From NCBI GenBank assembly GCA_031551525.1, contig JAVBNN010000017.1, forward strand, positions 1 to 46,782: a stretch of DNA of 46,782 bases. Reading direction: 5' to 3'. Below are positions 39,883-46,782 of this stretch, piece by piece. The notes below the pieces were generated by a model. The model was not told where the DNA came from. It was given only the letters and a program-made list of their open reading frames with translations, and searched no databases. Each line of letters begins with the position of its first letter. Position 1 is the stretch's first letter. This stretch comes from JAVBNN01 sp031551525. GTDB taxonomy: Bacteria; Bacillota; Negativicutes; Acidaminococcales; JAISLQ01. The translations under genes were made by a program, and so were the position numbers.

Positions 39883-41196
39883 GTGAATTGTGAAGTTAAG
39901 GAAACTGTATATGTAGGTCTCTTGGGCGCAGGCACAGTTGGTGGCGGAGTAGTGCGTCTTTTATGCGATAATGCTTGTGAAATAGCGCAAAAAGCTGGAG
40001 CCAATATAAAAATTAAAACTATTTTGGAAAAAAGTCCCGCACTGGTAAAGGAACTTTTAAACGAAGGTTATAAAGTAACAGAAGAAATCGACGATATATT
40101 AAATGACCCGGAAATATCCATAGTCGTAGAACTGATGGGCCGGATGGAACCGGCCACGACTTTTATGAAAAAAGCTTTGGCTGCAGGCAAGCATGTTGTA
40201 ACGGCCAATAAGGATGTCATAGCAGTAAACGGTGGGGAACTGTTTGACTTGGCCGAAAAAAATCATGTAGATTTTATGTTTGAGGCCAGCGTGGGCGGTG
40301 GCATTCCCATAATCAGGCCGTTAAAGCAGTGTCTTGCGGCTAACAATATCAAACAGGTCATGGGCATAGTAAATGGCACGACCAACTATATGCTTACTAA
40401 AATGTCTCAAGATGGTATGGATTATGATGATGTATTAAAAGAAGCACAGGAAAAAGGCTATGCTGAGAAGGATCCTACTGCTGATGTCGGAGGAATAGAT
40501 GCCGCACGCAAAATCGCCATCCTTTCGTCTATTGCGTTTAATAGCCGGGTGAGCCTTGACGATGTATATGTGGAAGGCATCCAATCGGTTAGCGCTCACG
40601 ATATAGAATACGCTAAAGAATTTGGCTATGCGATAAAACTCTTGGCTATAGCAAAATATTCCCCTGACCTTGGTATAGATGTACGGGTACACCCGACCAT
40701 GCTGCCCCAAAATCATCCTTTAGCTAGCGTTAATGGCGTATTTAATGCGATTTTTGTTACAGGGGATGCTGTTGGCGATACCATGTTTTATGGACAGGGC
40801 GCAGGACGCATGCCTACCGCCAGCGCGGTATGCGGCGATATCATAGATGTGGTCCGTGATATTGTCACCGGAAATCCCAGCCGCATATTATGCACCTGTT
40901 TTTACAATAAACCTATCTGTTCACAAAACGATGTGCGCACACCTTTTTATATCCGCATGCTGGTCAATGACCGCCCAGGCGTCCTGGCGTCCATTGCGGC
41001 CGCCTTTGGCAGCAATCAGGTCGGATTGCGCACTGTAGTGCAAAAAGCTATCATTGGCACATGCGCTGAACTGGTACTGGTTACATATGACGTTTCCTAC
41101 GAAAATATTTCTATGGCTTTGCAAACCCTAAAGGCCATGCCAGTAATAGAAAAAATATGCACGGTTATCAGAGTAGAAGACAAAGATTTTTCTTGA
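39883..41196 (+). CDS. hom: Homoserine dehydrogenase
   Basis: Reduces aspartate semialdehyde to homoserine for threonine and methionine. 437 residues: the N-terminal NAD(P) motif VGLLGAGTVGGGVVRLL, VTANKDVIAVNG, the substrate region GGGIPIIRPLKQ and NGTTNYMLTKM, the GIDAARK segment, and a C-terminal ACT domain (about 350-430) for threonine feedback. Start GTG 39883 has GGAGGG 9 bases upstream. Follows the ACT protein by 16 bases and precedes thrB by 13. Confidence 0.97.
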   Translation: MNCEVKETVYVGLLGAGTVGGGVVRLLCDNACEIAQKAGANIKIKTILEKSPALVKELLNEGYKVTEEIDDILNDPEISIVVELMGRMEPATTFMKKALAAGKHVVTANKDVIAVNGGELFDLAEKNHVDFMFEASVGGGIPIIRPLKQCLAANNIKQVMGIVNGTTNYMLTKMSQDGMDYDDVLKEAQEKGYAEKDPTADVGGIDAARKIAILSSIAFNSRVSLDDVYVEGIQSVSAHDIEYAKEFGYAIKLLAIAKYSPDLGIDVRVHPTMLPQNHPLASVNGVFNAIFVTGDAVGDTMFYGQGAGRMPTASAVCGDIIDVVRDIVTGNPSRILCTCFYNKPICSQNDVRTPFYIRMLVNDRPGVLASIAAAFGSNQVGLRTVVQKAIIGTCAELVLVTYDVSYENISMALQTLKAMPVIEKICTVIRVEDKDFS

Positions 41197-41209
41197 ACGA
41201 GGTACAAAT

Positions 41210-42121
41210 ATGCCAAAAACTGTTACTGTAAGAGTGCCTGCCACCTCGGCCAATTGCGGACCGGGTTTTGATTGTCTGGGGTTGGCCTGTACGCTTTACA
41301 ATACTTTTAGCCTGCATATAACCAGCGAAAATGTGGTCAAACTCCACGCGACGGGCGAAGGGGAGGGACTGTTAAAACCAAGTGAGCGCAACTTTGCCGT
41401 TAAAGCGGTGCGCAGTATCATGAACGCTGCCGGATGCAAGGAACAGGGTATAGGTATAATAATGTACAATGACATACCTATGTCGCGAGGTCTTGGCAGC
41501 AGTAGCGCAGCGATAGTAGGCGGCATGGTGGCTGCTAACGAAGCCTTAGGCAGGCCTTTTAGTAAAGCGCAATTGCTGGATTTTGCCACCGAAATGGAAG
41601 GCCATCCCGACAATGTAGCACCAGCTCTTTATGGCGGTATAACTGTCAGCTATATGCATGAAGGACATGCCGGTTATATGCGTCTCAATCCACCGGATAA
41701 CTTGCAGATGATAGCAGTGGTGCCTGATTTCCCTTTATCTACCAAAGTGGCGCGTGAAGCTTTGCCGGAGAAGGTCAGCTTGCAGGATGCGGTTTTCAAC
41801 GTTAGCAGAGCCTCTTTGTTTACCGCTTGCATGTGTAACGGCGATATCGCTTCCCTGGCGTTTGCTTTAGAAGACAGATTACATCAACCTTATCGCGGTA
41901 AACTCATACCCGGGTTTGACGCTGTTTTTGCAGCCGCCAAGGAAAGTGGGGCGATCGGTTGCGTAATAAGCGGATCAGGTTCAACTTTGATGGCCTTTGC
42001 TGAAAAAAATGCCGATGGAGCTAAAATTGGTAGAACCATGTGTAACGAATTTCAAAAAATGGATAAATCGGCCTGTTTCCATTTGCTGTCTTTTGATCTT
42101 GAAGGTGCAAAAATTATCTGA
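41210..42121 (+). CDS. thrB: Homoserine kinase
   Basis: A GHMP kinase that phosphorylates homoserine in threonine synthesis. 303 residues. The family motif RGLGSSSAAIVGG (GLGSSA-type) is the phosphate loop, with VPATSANCGPGFDCLGLA at the N-terminus and VISGSGSTLMAF at the C-terminus. thrC is not adjacent; the next items are a tRNA and unrelated genes. RBS CGAGG lies 8 bases before ATG. Confidence 0.97.
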   Translation: MPKTVTVRVPATSANCGPGFDCLGLACTLYNTFSLHITSENVVKLHATGEGEGLLKPSERNFAVKAVRSIMNAAGCKEQGIGIIMYNDIPMSRGLGSSSAAIVGGMVAANEALGRPFSKAQLLDFATEMEGHPDNVAPALYGGITVSYMHEGHAGYMRLNPPDNLQMIAVVPDFPLSTKVAREALPEKVSLQDAVFNVSRASLFTACMCNGDIASLAFALEDRLHQPYRGKLIPGFDAVFAAAKESGAIGCVISGSGSTLMAFAEKNADGAKIGRTMCNEFQKMDKSACFHLLSFDLEGAKII

Positions 42122-42126
42122 TTTTC

Positions 42127-42155
42127 TTGACAGAGAACTTTAAAACAGCTACAAT
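42127..42155 (+). promoter_or_regulatory. Strong sigma-A promoter of tRNA-Pro
   Basis: The -35 is a perfect TTGACA (42127-42132), the spacer 17 bp and the -10 TACAAT (42150-42155, 5/6). The start would fall near 42162, just 7 bases before the mature tRNA. Confidence 0.85.
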
Positions 42156-42168
42156 TAATTTTGTCAGT

Positions 42169-42245
42169 CGGGGCGTAGCTCAGTTTGGTAGAGCGCTACC
42201 TTGGGGTGGTAGAGGCCGTGGGTTCAAGTCCCGCCGCTCCGACCA
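42169..42245 (+). tRNA. tRNA-Pro, anticodon GGG
   Basis: A complete cloverleaf: acceptor CGGGGCG with CGCTCCG, D arm GCTCAGTTTGGTAGAGC, anticodon stem CTACC/GGTAG with loop TTGGGGT (anticodon GGG), variable AGGCC, T arm GTGGG TTCAAGT CCCGC, then ACCA encoded. It reads CCC and CCU codons. It is a single gene with its own promoter and terminator. Confidence 0.97.
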
Positions 42246-42257
42246 GTTTAATAAAAT

Positions 42258-42292
42258 CCGGAGTTTAACGACTTCGGTTTTTTCTTTTTTTT
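42258..42292 (+). terminator. Terminator of tRNA-Pro
   Basis: CCGGAGT (42258-42264) pairs with ACTTCGG (42271-42277) including one G-U pair, followed by a long T-rich tract TTTTTTCTTTTTTTT. Confidence 0.88.
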
Positions 42293-42351
42293 GGCCAAAA
42301 AATTGTTATTGTGATATGATAATAGCTGATATTTTTGCTGGAGGCTTTGTT

Positions 42352-42921
42352 ATGATAAGGGAAATAGAACTGATATGTTCTGAATGCCGGGGGAATTTTT
42401 CTGCTGACAGCAAACTGTTTTATAAGGAGAATTTTAAAACCAGAGATTTTGCTGAAATAGAACTTATTTGTCAGCAATGTTTGGATAAATGGCTGGAATA
42501 TTGGAAGATAAAAGAAGCGGATTTTTTTGAGGAAGGCGCCTCTTTCTATGTCGATATAACATTGGCAAATGGCACTGTCCTGCAAAAAATAGACTGCACG
42601 GCCATGGATGATATAGTAGCGCTTGACAGGGACATACCGTTGGAAGCGCAAAAAGAACTTTATCATATTTATAAAAAATGGTATGATAAAAAAATGAGGG
42701 ATGCAATAAAACACTGCCAGTTTGAGGAAGTTTTTATGCGCACTTCTTTTACCTGCGAAACCTATGGCGGAGAAAAATATACAGATATAGCCTTTCGTTT
42801 TACACGCACAGGTATTTTGGAAACAGAAAAACCAATACCTGATGCCATTGGGGAGCAAGTGATAAAATTGTGGAATAAATATGAATTGGCCAATACTATG
42901 GTACGTGTCAATGAAGAGTGA
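42352..42921 (+). CDS. Unknown protein with two CxxC motifs
   Basis: I do not recognise this family. 189 residues. Two pairs, C9-x2-C12 and C40-x2-C43, could bind one zinc; the region between is charged (about 27 residues). The rest is mixed alpha and beta and rich in aromatic and acidic residues, with no signal or membrane segment. Start ATG 42352 has GGAGG 7 bases upstream; the same frame continues upstream through the tRNA, but that reading is spurious. A promoter-like TTGGCC-18-TATGAT lies at 42291-42320. prfC follows after 31 bases. Function unknown. Confidence 0.72.
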   Translation: MIREIELICSECRGNFSADSKLFYKENFKTRDFAEIELICQQCLDKWLEYWKIKEADFFEEGASFYVDITLANGTVLQKIDCTAMDDIVALDRDIPLEAQKELYHIYKKWYDKKMRDAIKHCQFEEVFMRTSFTCETYGGEKYTDIAFRFTRTGILETEKPIPDAIGEQVIKLWNKYELANTMVRVNEE

Positions 42922-42952
42922 TTTTTAATGAAAAAGAGGGGTTTGGAACCAG

Positions 42953-44554
42953 ATGTCTTTTTTGGAAGAAATAAATCGTCGGCGTACTTTCGCTATCATT
43001 TCCCATCCTGATGCAGGTAAAACAACGCTGACGGAAAAACTCTTGCTCTACGGCGGAGCGATACATCTTGCGGGAACGGTCAAATCACGCAAAAGCCAAA
43101 AGTATGCGGTATCGGACTGGATGGAGATAGAAAAACAAAGGGGCATTTCGGTAGCTTCAAGCGTACTGCAATTTGATTACGACGGTTACCGAGTAAATGT
43201 TTTGGATACTCCCGGGCATCAGGATTTTAGCGAAGATACATACCGGACACTTATGGCGGCCGACAGCGCGGTCATGCTGATAGATGCTGCAAAAGGCATA
43301 GAAACCCAAACAAAAAAACTTTTCTGGGTATGTAAAAAAAGGCATATACCGGTTTTCACTTTTATAAATAAACTCGACCGTTATGGACGCAATCCTTATG
43401 AATTGATGGATGAGTTGGAGAATGTACTGGGTATAAAAGCTTATCCGATGAATTGGCCTGTCGGTATAAACGGTAATTATCACGGTGTTTATGACCGCGA
43501 AAAAAAACAAGTGGAACTCTTTGAAAATGATGGCAGCCATGGTTCGCAAAAAATTGCATCAACTATTTACCGGCTTTGTGACGAAAAACTAAAAGAACGC
43601 TTAGGTGAAGAAATATCTGCTACACTGATCAATGATATAGAGCTCCTGGATATGGCGGGAGAGGATTTTTCTCTGGAAAAAGTTGCTAAAGGTGAGTTGA
43701 CGCCCCTATTTTTTGGCAGCGCAATGACCAATTTTGGTGTAAAGATTTTCCTTGAGAATTTTCTTCGTTTGTCCCCGCCGCCGTCGCCCCGCCTGTTGCA
43801 AAATGGACTGCGCGAGCCGCAAAACGAGGATTTTTCAGCATTTATATTCAAAATACAAGCTAATATGAACCCCGCGCATCGGGACAGAATTGCCTTTTTT
43901 CGTGTTTGCTCCGGAATATTCAAAAAAGGCATGTCAGTATACCACCTACAGGAAGAAAAAAGCATAAGGCTTTCCCAGCCGCAGCAGTTTCTGGCGCAAG
44001 AAAGGGAGATTGTTGAAGAGGCCTATCCTGGCGATATCTTGGGCGTCTTTGATCCTGGTATTTTTGGTATAGGTGATACACTTTGCGCAGAAGGGGAGCG
44101 CATACAGTTTGAAGATTTTCCGATCTTTCCGCCTGAGCAATTTGCCCGCGTCCAGCCGAAAGATACGCTTAAAAGAAAGCAGTTTGTCAAGGGTGTGGAG
44201 CAATTGGCTCAAGAAGGTGCAATACAGATATTCCGCCAACCGGATGTAGGGATAGAAGCCTATATAGTGGGCGTGGTAGGAAGCCTTCAGTTGGAGGTGC
44301 TTTCTTACCGATTGAAAAATGAATATGGAGTGGATCTGATTATGACCACACTTTCCTATGAATTGGCAAGATGGCTGGTGACAGACAAGAAGGATCTGTC
44401 CGAGATAAAGGGCCTCGATAACGGAATGATCGTCCTCGACACAAAAGAGCGTCCGGTGGTGCTGGTAAACAGCGAATGGACGCTGAACTGGATGCAGGAA
44501 CGCAATGCCGATATAAAATTTTTGGAAACCCCGCCGAATGAATTTTCCATATAG
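42953..44554 (+). CDS. prfC: Peptide chain release factor 3
   Basis: A GTPase that recycles RF1/RF2 from the ribosome after termination. 533 residues. G1 is SHPDAGKTTLTEKLL, G3 DTPGHQDFSEDTYR, G4 NKLD; the RF3-specific segments include EKQRGISVASSVLQF and ISEDTYRTL-like switch regions. Domain II and III follow, ending VNSEWTLNWMQERNADIKFLETP. RBS GAGGGG is 12 bases upstream of ATG. A sensor kinase follows after 21 bases, so read-through is likely. Confidence 0.97.
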   Translation: MSFLEEINRRRTFAIISHPDAGKTTLTEKLLLYGGAIHLAGTVKSRKSQKYAVSDWMEIEKQRGISVASSVLQFDYDGYRVNVLDTPGHQDFSEDTYRTLMAADSAVMLIDAAKGIETQTKKLFWVCKKRHIPVFTFINKLDRYGRNPYELMDELENVLGIKAYPMNWPVGINGNYHGVYDREKKQVELFENDGSHGSQKIASTIYRLCDEKLKERLGEEISATLINDIELLDMAGEDFSLEKVAKGELTPLFFGSAMTNFGVKIFLENFLRLSPPPSPRLLQNGLREPQNEDFSAFIFKIQANMNPAHRDRIAFFRVCSGIFKKGMSVYHLQEEKSIRLSQPQQFLAQEREIVEEAYPGDILGVFDPGIFGIGDTLCAEGERIQFEDFPIFPPEQFARVQPKDTLKRKQFVKGVEQLAQEGAIQIFRQPDVGIEAYIVGVVGSLQLEVLSYRLKNEYGVDLIMTTLSYELARWLVTDKKDLSEIKGLDNGMIVLDTKERPVVLVNSEWTLNWMQERNADIKFLETPPNEFSI

Positions 44555-44575
44555 CATGATATTGGGAGGTAATCT

Positions 44576-46195
44576 GTGGAAACAAAGCCCAGAGGCCTTA
44601 CTCTATATACAAAAGTAGTTTTACTCATTACTTTTGTTATTTTCGTTTCACTTTTGACAACCAGTGTATTTATTTCATGGAAGCTTTCTGATATAGTGGA
44701 ACAGCGCATGGGAAATAATTCACTGAGCATAGCTACCACGCTTAGTAATACACCGCTTTTGGTCAATTCCCTTTTGGATCCGTCCAAACGGGAAGAAATA
44801 CAGCTCTTGGTAACCGCAATAAGCAAAACGACCAATTCGAATATAGCCATATTTAATATGCAAGGATCAGTAATCGTAAGTAATGAAACAAGCCCCGATT
44901 TGAGAAGTCAGTTTTTAATCAAAGCTAAAGAAACAGCGTTTTCTTCTTCCAATATGCTGTCTTTGGGTGAAAACCCCAGTCTGTATGATTTTTATGCTTT
45001 ACAGGTAGCTGGTAAAATATATGACGTGGACAAAAATCCGACAGGTATCGTCGTGGTGGGGTTGCCCGGCGATATAGTAACAAAACTGGCTGATGAAAGT
45101 ATAGTATTGATTTTTCTTGCTAATGCCGTAGGGTTGATAGTAGGTATTTGTGGTTCACTAATCTTAGTAAAAAATATCAAAGATACCCTGTTTGGCTTGG
45201 AGCCTGAACGCATAGCGCAAATCTTGCAGGAACGCAGCGCAATGCTCAACTCTGTGCAGGAAGGTATTTTGAGTGTAGACAAAAAAGGTATAATCACCTT
45301 AATCAATGCACGCGCAAGAAAAATATTTGAATATGCAGGCCTCAAGATAGACAATCCTATAGGCATGAATATAGAGAGTATCTACCACGGCAACAATATG
45401 CAGGAAATATTGACCGATGGAAACCCCAAACTCAACCACGAAGAATCAATAAACAATATCACAGTTATTACAAACCAGGTGCCGGTAATAATGGAAAATG
45501 AAATAGTTGGTGCCATAACAACTTTTCGCCGCAAAACCGAGATGGAAGAGCTGGCCCAGCAGCTTACCGGCGTCCGCAATTATGCTGATGCTTTACGTGC
45601 CCAGACACATGAATTTATGAATAAACTGCATGTCGTGCTTGGGTTGACTGAGATGCATGCGTTTGATGAATTAAGGCAATATGTAAAAAATGTTGCGGAC
45701 AACCGCATGGATGAGGCGCAATATGTCAACAATCGTTTGAAGGATCCTGTTCTGAGCGGGTTTATTTTGGGAAAACTCAGCCGGGCCAGAGAGCTTGATA
45801 TAGAGTTCAGCCTTACCGAAGAAAGCAACCTGCCGGTGCCAGTAGCAGAGGCACATGTCCATAGACTCATATTGGTCATTGGCAACTTGATAGATAATGC
45901 TTTTGATGCAGTCAAAAATAAACTGGGCGAGCGGATAGTGCTTTTGACTATGTTGGTTATGGAAGGTGATCTTGTAATAACGGTGGAAGATTCTGGGTTG
46001 GGGATTGACGAGGGGGAGACAGAGAAAATATTTTTCAAAGGATTTTCCAGCAAGGGGCAGCAACGTGGGTTTGGCCTTTATTTAGTAAAAAAGACATTGG
46101 ATGAATTACAGGGAAGTATTGATGTAGAAAGTATCAAAGGACAGGGAACGGTGTTTATGGCAAAAATACCTTATGTGAGAAAGGTGGAATTATAG
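44576..46195 (+). CDS. CitA/DcuS-family sensor histidine kinase
   Basis: 539 residues. Two membrane segments (about 13-36 and 175-198) frame an extracytoplasmic PAS-like sensor. A cytoplasmic PAS domain (about 217-325) and a kinase core follow, with phospho-acceptor H345 in RAQTHEFMNKLHVVLGL, and ATP-binding NLIDNAFDAV, EDSGLGID and GFGLYLVKK. The HEFMNKL box is typical of the CitA/DcuS/DpiB class that senses citrate or C4-dicarboxylates. Start GTG 44576 has GGGAGG 6 bases upstream. The transporter or enzyme it controls is not in the window; the ligand is inferred. Confidence 0.93.
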   Translation: METKPRGLTLYTKVVLLITFVIFVSLLTTSVFISWKLSDIVEQRMGNNSLSIATTLSNTPLLVNSLLDPSKREEIQLLVTAISKTTNSNIAIFNMQGSVIVSNETSPDLRSQFLIKAKETAFSSSNMLSLGENPSLYDFYALQVAGKIYDVDKNPTGIVVVGLPGDIVTKLADESIVLIFLANAVGLIVGICGSLILVKNIKDTLFGLEPERIAQILQERSAMLNSVQEGILSVDKKGIITLINARARKIFEYAGLKIDNPIGMNIESIYHGNNMQEILTDGNPKLNHEESINNITVITNQVPVIMENEIVGAITTFRRKTEMEELAQQLTGVRNYADALRAQTHEFMNKLHVVLGLTEMHAFDELRQYVKNVADNRMDEAQYVNNRLKDPVLSGFILGKLSRARELDIEFSLTEESNLPVPVAEAHVHRLILVIGNLIDNAFDAVKNKLGERIVLLTMLVMEGDLVITVEDSGLGIDEGETEKIFFKGFSSKGQQRGFGLYLVKKTLDELQGSIDVESIKGQGTVFMAKIPYVRKVEL

Positions 46196-46199
46196 GCAT

Positions 46200-46782
46200 A
46201 TGATTATAAAAGTTTTGTTGGTAGAAGACGATCCCATGGTTGCAAAATTTCACGAGCATTATCTTAGCCAGGTCAAAGGGTTTGAATTGACTGATAAAGC
46301 CCGTAGCGGCGAAGAAGCTTTAAGCCTTTTGGAGAAAAAACAGTATAATCTTGTTTTACTGGATATATTTATGCCTGGCATGGATGGGCTCCAGTTATTG
46401 CGGCAAATACGTGAAAACGACCATAATGTCGACGTCATCGTCGTTTCGGCGGCGCGCGATAAGGAGCGTATACAAAAAGCCATGCGCAACGGTGCGCTGG
46501 ACTATATAATAAAGCCGTTTGAATTCGAACGTTTTAATCTTGCATTGACCAATTATCGCAATAGACTGTCCCTGATCGAGAGGCAAAATGAACTGGATCA
46601 GGAAAATCTTGACAGTAGCATACTGTATAAAGAACAACTCACTGACCTATCCATCCCTAAGGGGTTAGATAGAAACACGCTGAAAACAGTATGGCAGGAG
46701 ATCTGCCGGATAGACGATGTATTCACCACTGAAGAAATTTCTGCGTTAGTGGGTATATCAAGAGTTTCTATACGCAAATATT
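46200..46782 (+). CDS. CitB/DcuR-family response regulator (partial, cut by window end)
   Basis: The ATG at 46200 lies 4 bases after the kinase stop; the frame stays open to the window end (194 residues seen). The receiver domain has LLVEDDPMVAKFH, phospho-acceptor D55 in LVLLDIFMPGMDG, and lysine in YIIKPFEFERF. After a linker the helix-turn-helix begins: TTEEISALVGISRVSIRKY. This layout matches CitB/DcuR regulators and pairs with the preceding kinase. No stop codon is seen, so the C-terminus lies outside. Confidence 0.93.
   Translation, partial: MIIKVLLVEDDPMVAKFHEHYLSQVKGFELTDKARSGEEALSLLEKKQYNLVLLDIFMPGMDGLQLLRQIRENDHNVDVIVVSAARDKERIQKAMRNGALDYIIKPFEFERFNLALTNYRNRLSLIERQNELDQENLDSSILYKEQLTDLSIPKGLDRNTLKTVWQEICRIDDVFTTEEISALVGISRVSIRKY

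Noticed and set aside
42127..42351. In-frame extension of the CxxC protein through the tRNA gene
   Set aside because: The reading frame crosses a complete tRNA-Pro and its terminator; the peptide there is the usual artefact of translating a tRNA. The real start has its own GGAGG at 42352.
1..46782. CRISPR arrays, insertion sequences, prophage, rRNA or replication origin
   Set aside because: I saw no repeat-spacer pattern, transposase or integrase motifs, rRNA sequence, or DnaA-box cluster anywhere.

Overview
The window is an ordinary, densely coding chromosome segment of a strictly Gram-positive-lineage (Bacillota) bacterium. Three things point there: the gene order ispA-dxs-tlyA-nadK-argR-recN-spo0A, an IspH protein fused to ribosomal S1 domains, and the sporulation genes spo0A and spoVS. 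The IspH-S1 fusion and the DUF3870, DUF512 and CheV genes suggest a clostridial or Negativicutes-type anaerobe; the sequence alone does not decide between them. There is no CRISPR array, insertion sequence, rRNA or phage block. Codon use looks uniform, with a strong liking for the isoleucine codon ATA. Nearly all genes lie on the + strand; the exceptions are cheV and one very small ORF.

Layout. 1-7.1 kb: end of ispA, then dxs, tlyA, nadK, argR, recN and spo0A (isoprenoid precursors, rRNA methylation, NADP, arginine control, DNA repair, sporulation master regulator). 7.2-12.9 kb: Nudix hydrolase and EndoQ-like nuclease, spoVS, leucyl aminopeptidase, a PHP phosphoesterase, a P-loop/Asp23-like fusion and a DUF3870 protein. 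13-15.5 kb: a 29-residue membrane peptide on the - strand, then an OmpR-type two-component pair. 15.6-20.1 kb: nitrilase-family amidase, aroE, ComFB, a secreted chagasin-like inhibitor, a GNAT acetyltransferase, and convergent cheV. 20.3-24.0 kb: guaB, a crotonase-family gene and lysA. 24.1-39.3 kb: sixteen closely packed genes between one promoter and one terminator (M50 protease, trpS, scpA, scpB, dacF-like, rluB, baiN-like, cmk, plsC, ispH-rpsA, fni, DUF512, cobO, der, plsY, gpsA). 39.3-42.1 kb: ACT-domain protein, hom, thrB. 42.1-46.8 kb: tRNA-Pro(GGG), an unknown CxxC protein, prfC, and a DcuS/CitA-type kinase with its response regulator cut off by the window end.

How the genes work together. 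Four isoprenoid genes (ispA, dxs, ispH, fni) occur in two islands. Phospholipid synthesis (plsC, plsY, gpsA), translation and ribosome assembly (trpS, der, S1 domains, rluB) and chromosome segregation (scpAB) share the long gene train, so growth functions may be co-transcribed. Amino-acid genes are scattered: aroE, lysA, hom, thrB, a possible N-acetylglutamate synthase, and argR.

Most interesting points. Near-consensus sigma-H promoters lie before both spo0A and spoVS. spoIVB is absent from its usual place between recN and spo0A, and spmAB from the dac-rluB junction. An inverted 0A-box-like palindrome overlaps the dxs promoter. Other points are the P-loop/Asp23-like fusion, the secreted DUF3298-like plus I42-inhibitor fusion, the 29-residue membrane peptide, and tandem repeats before the OmpR-type regulator. 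I found no clearly new multi-gene system; these are single-gene or regulatory leads.
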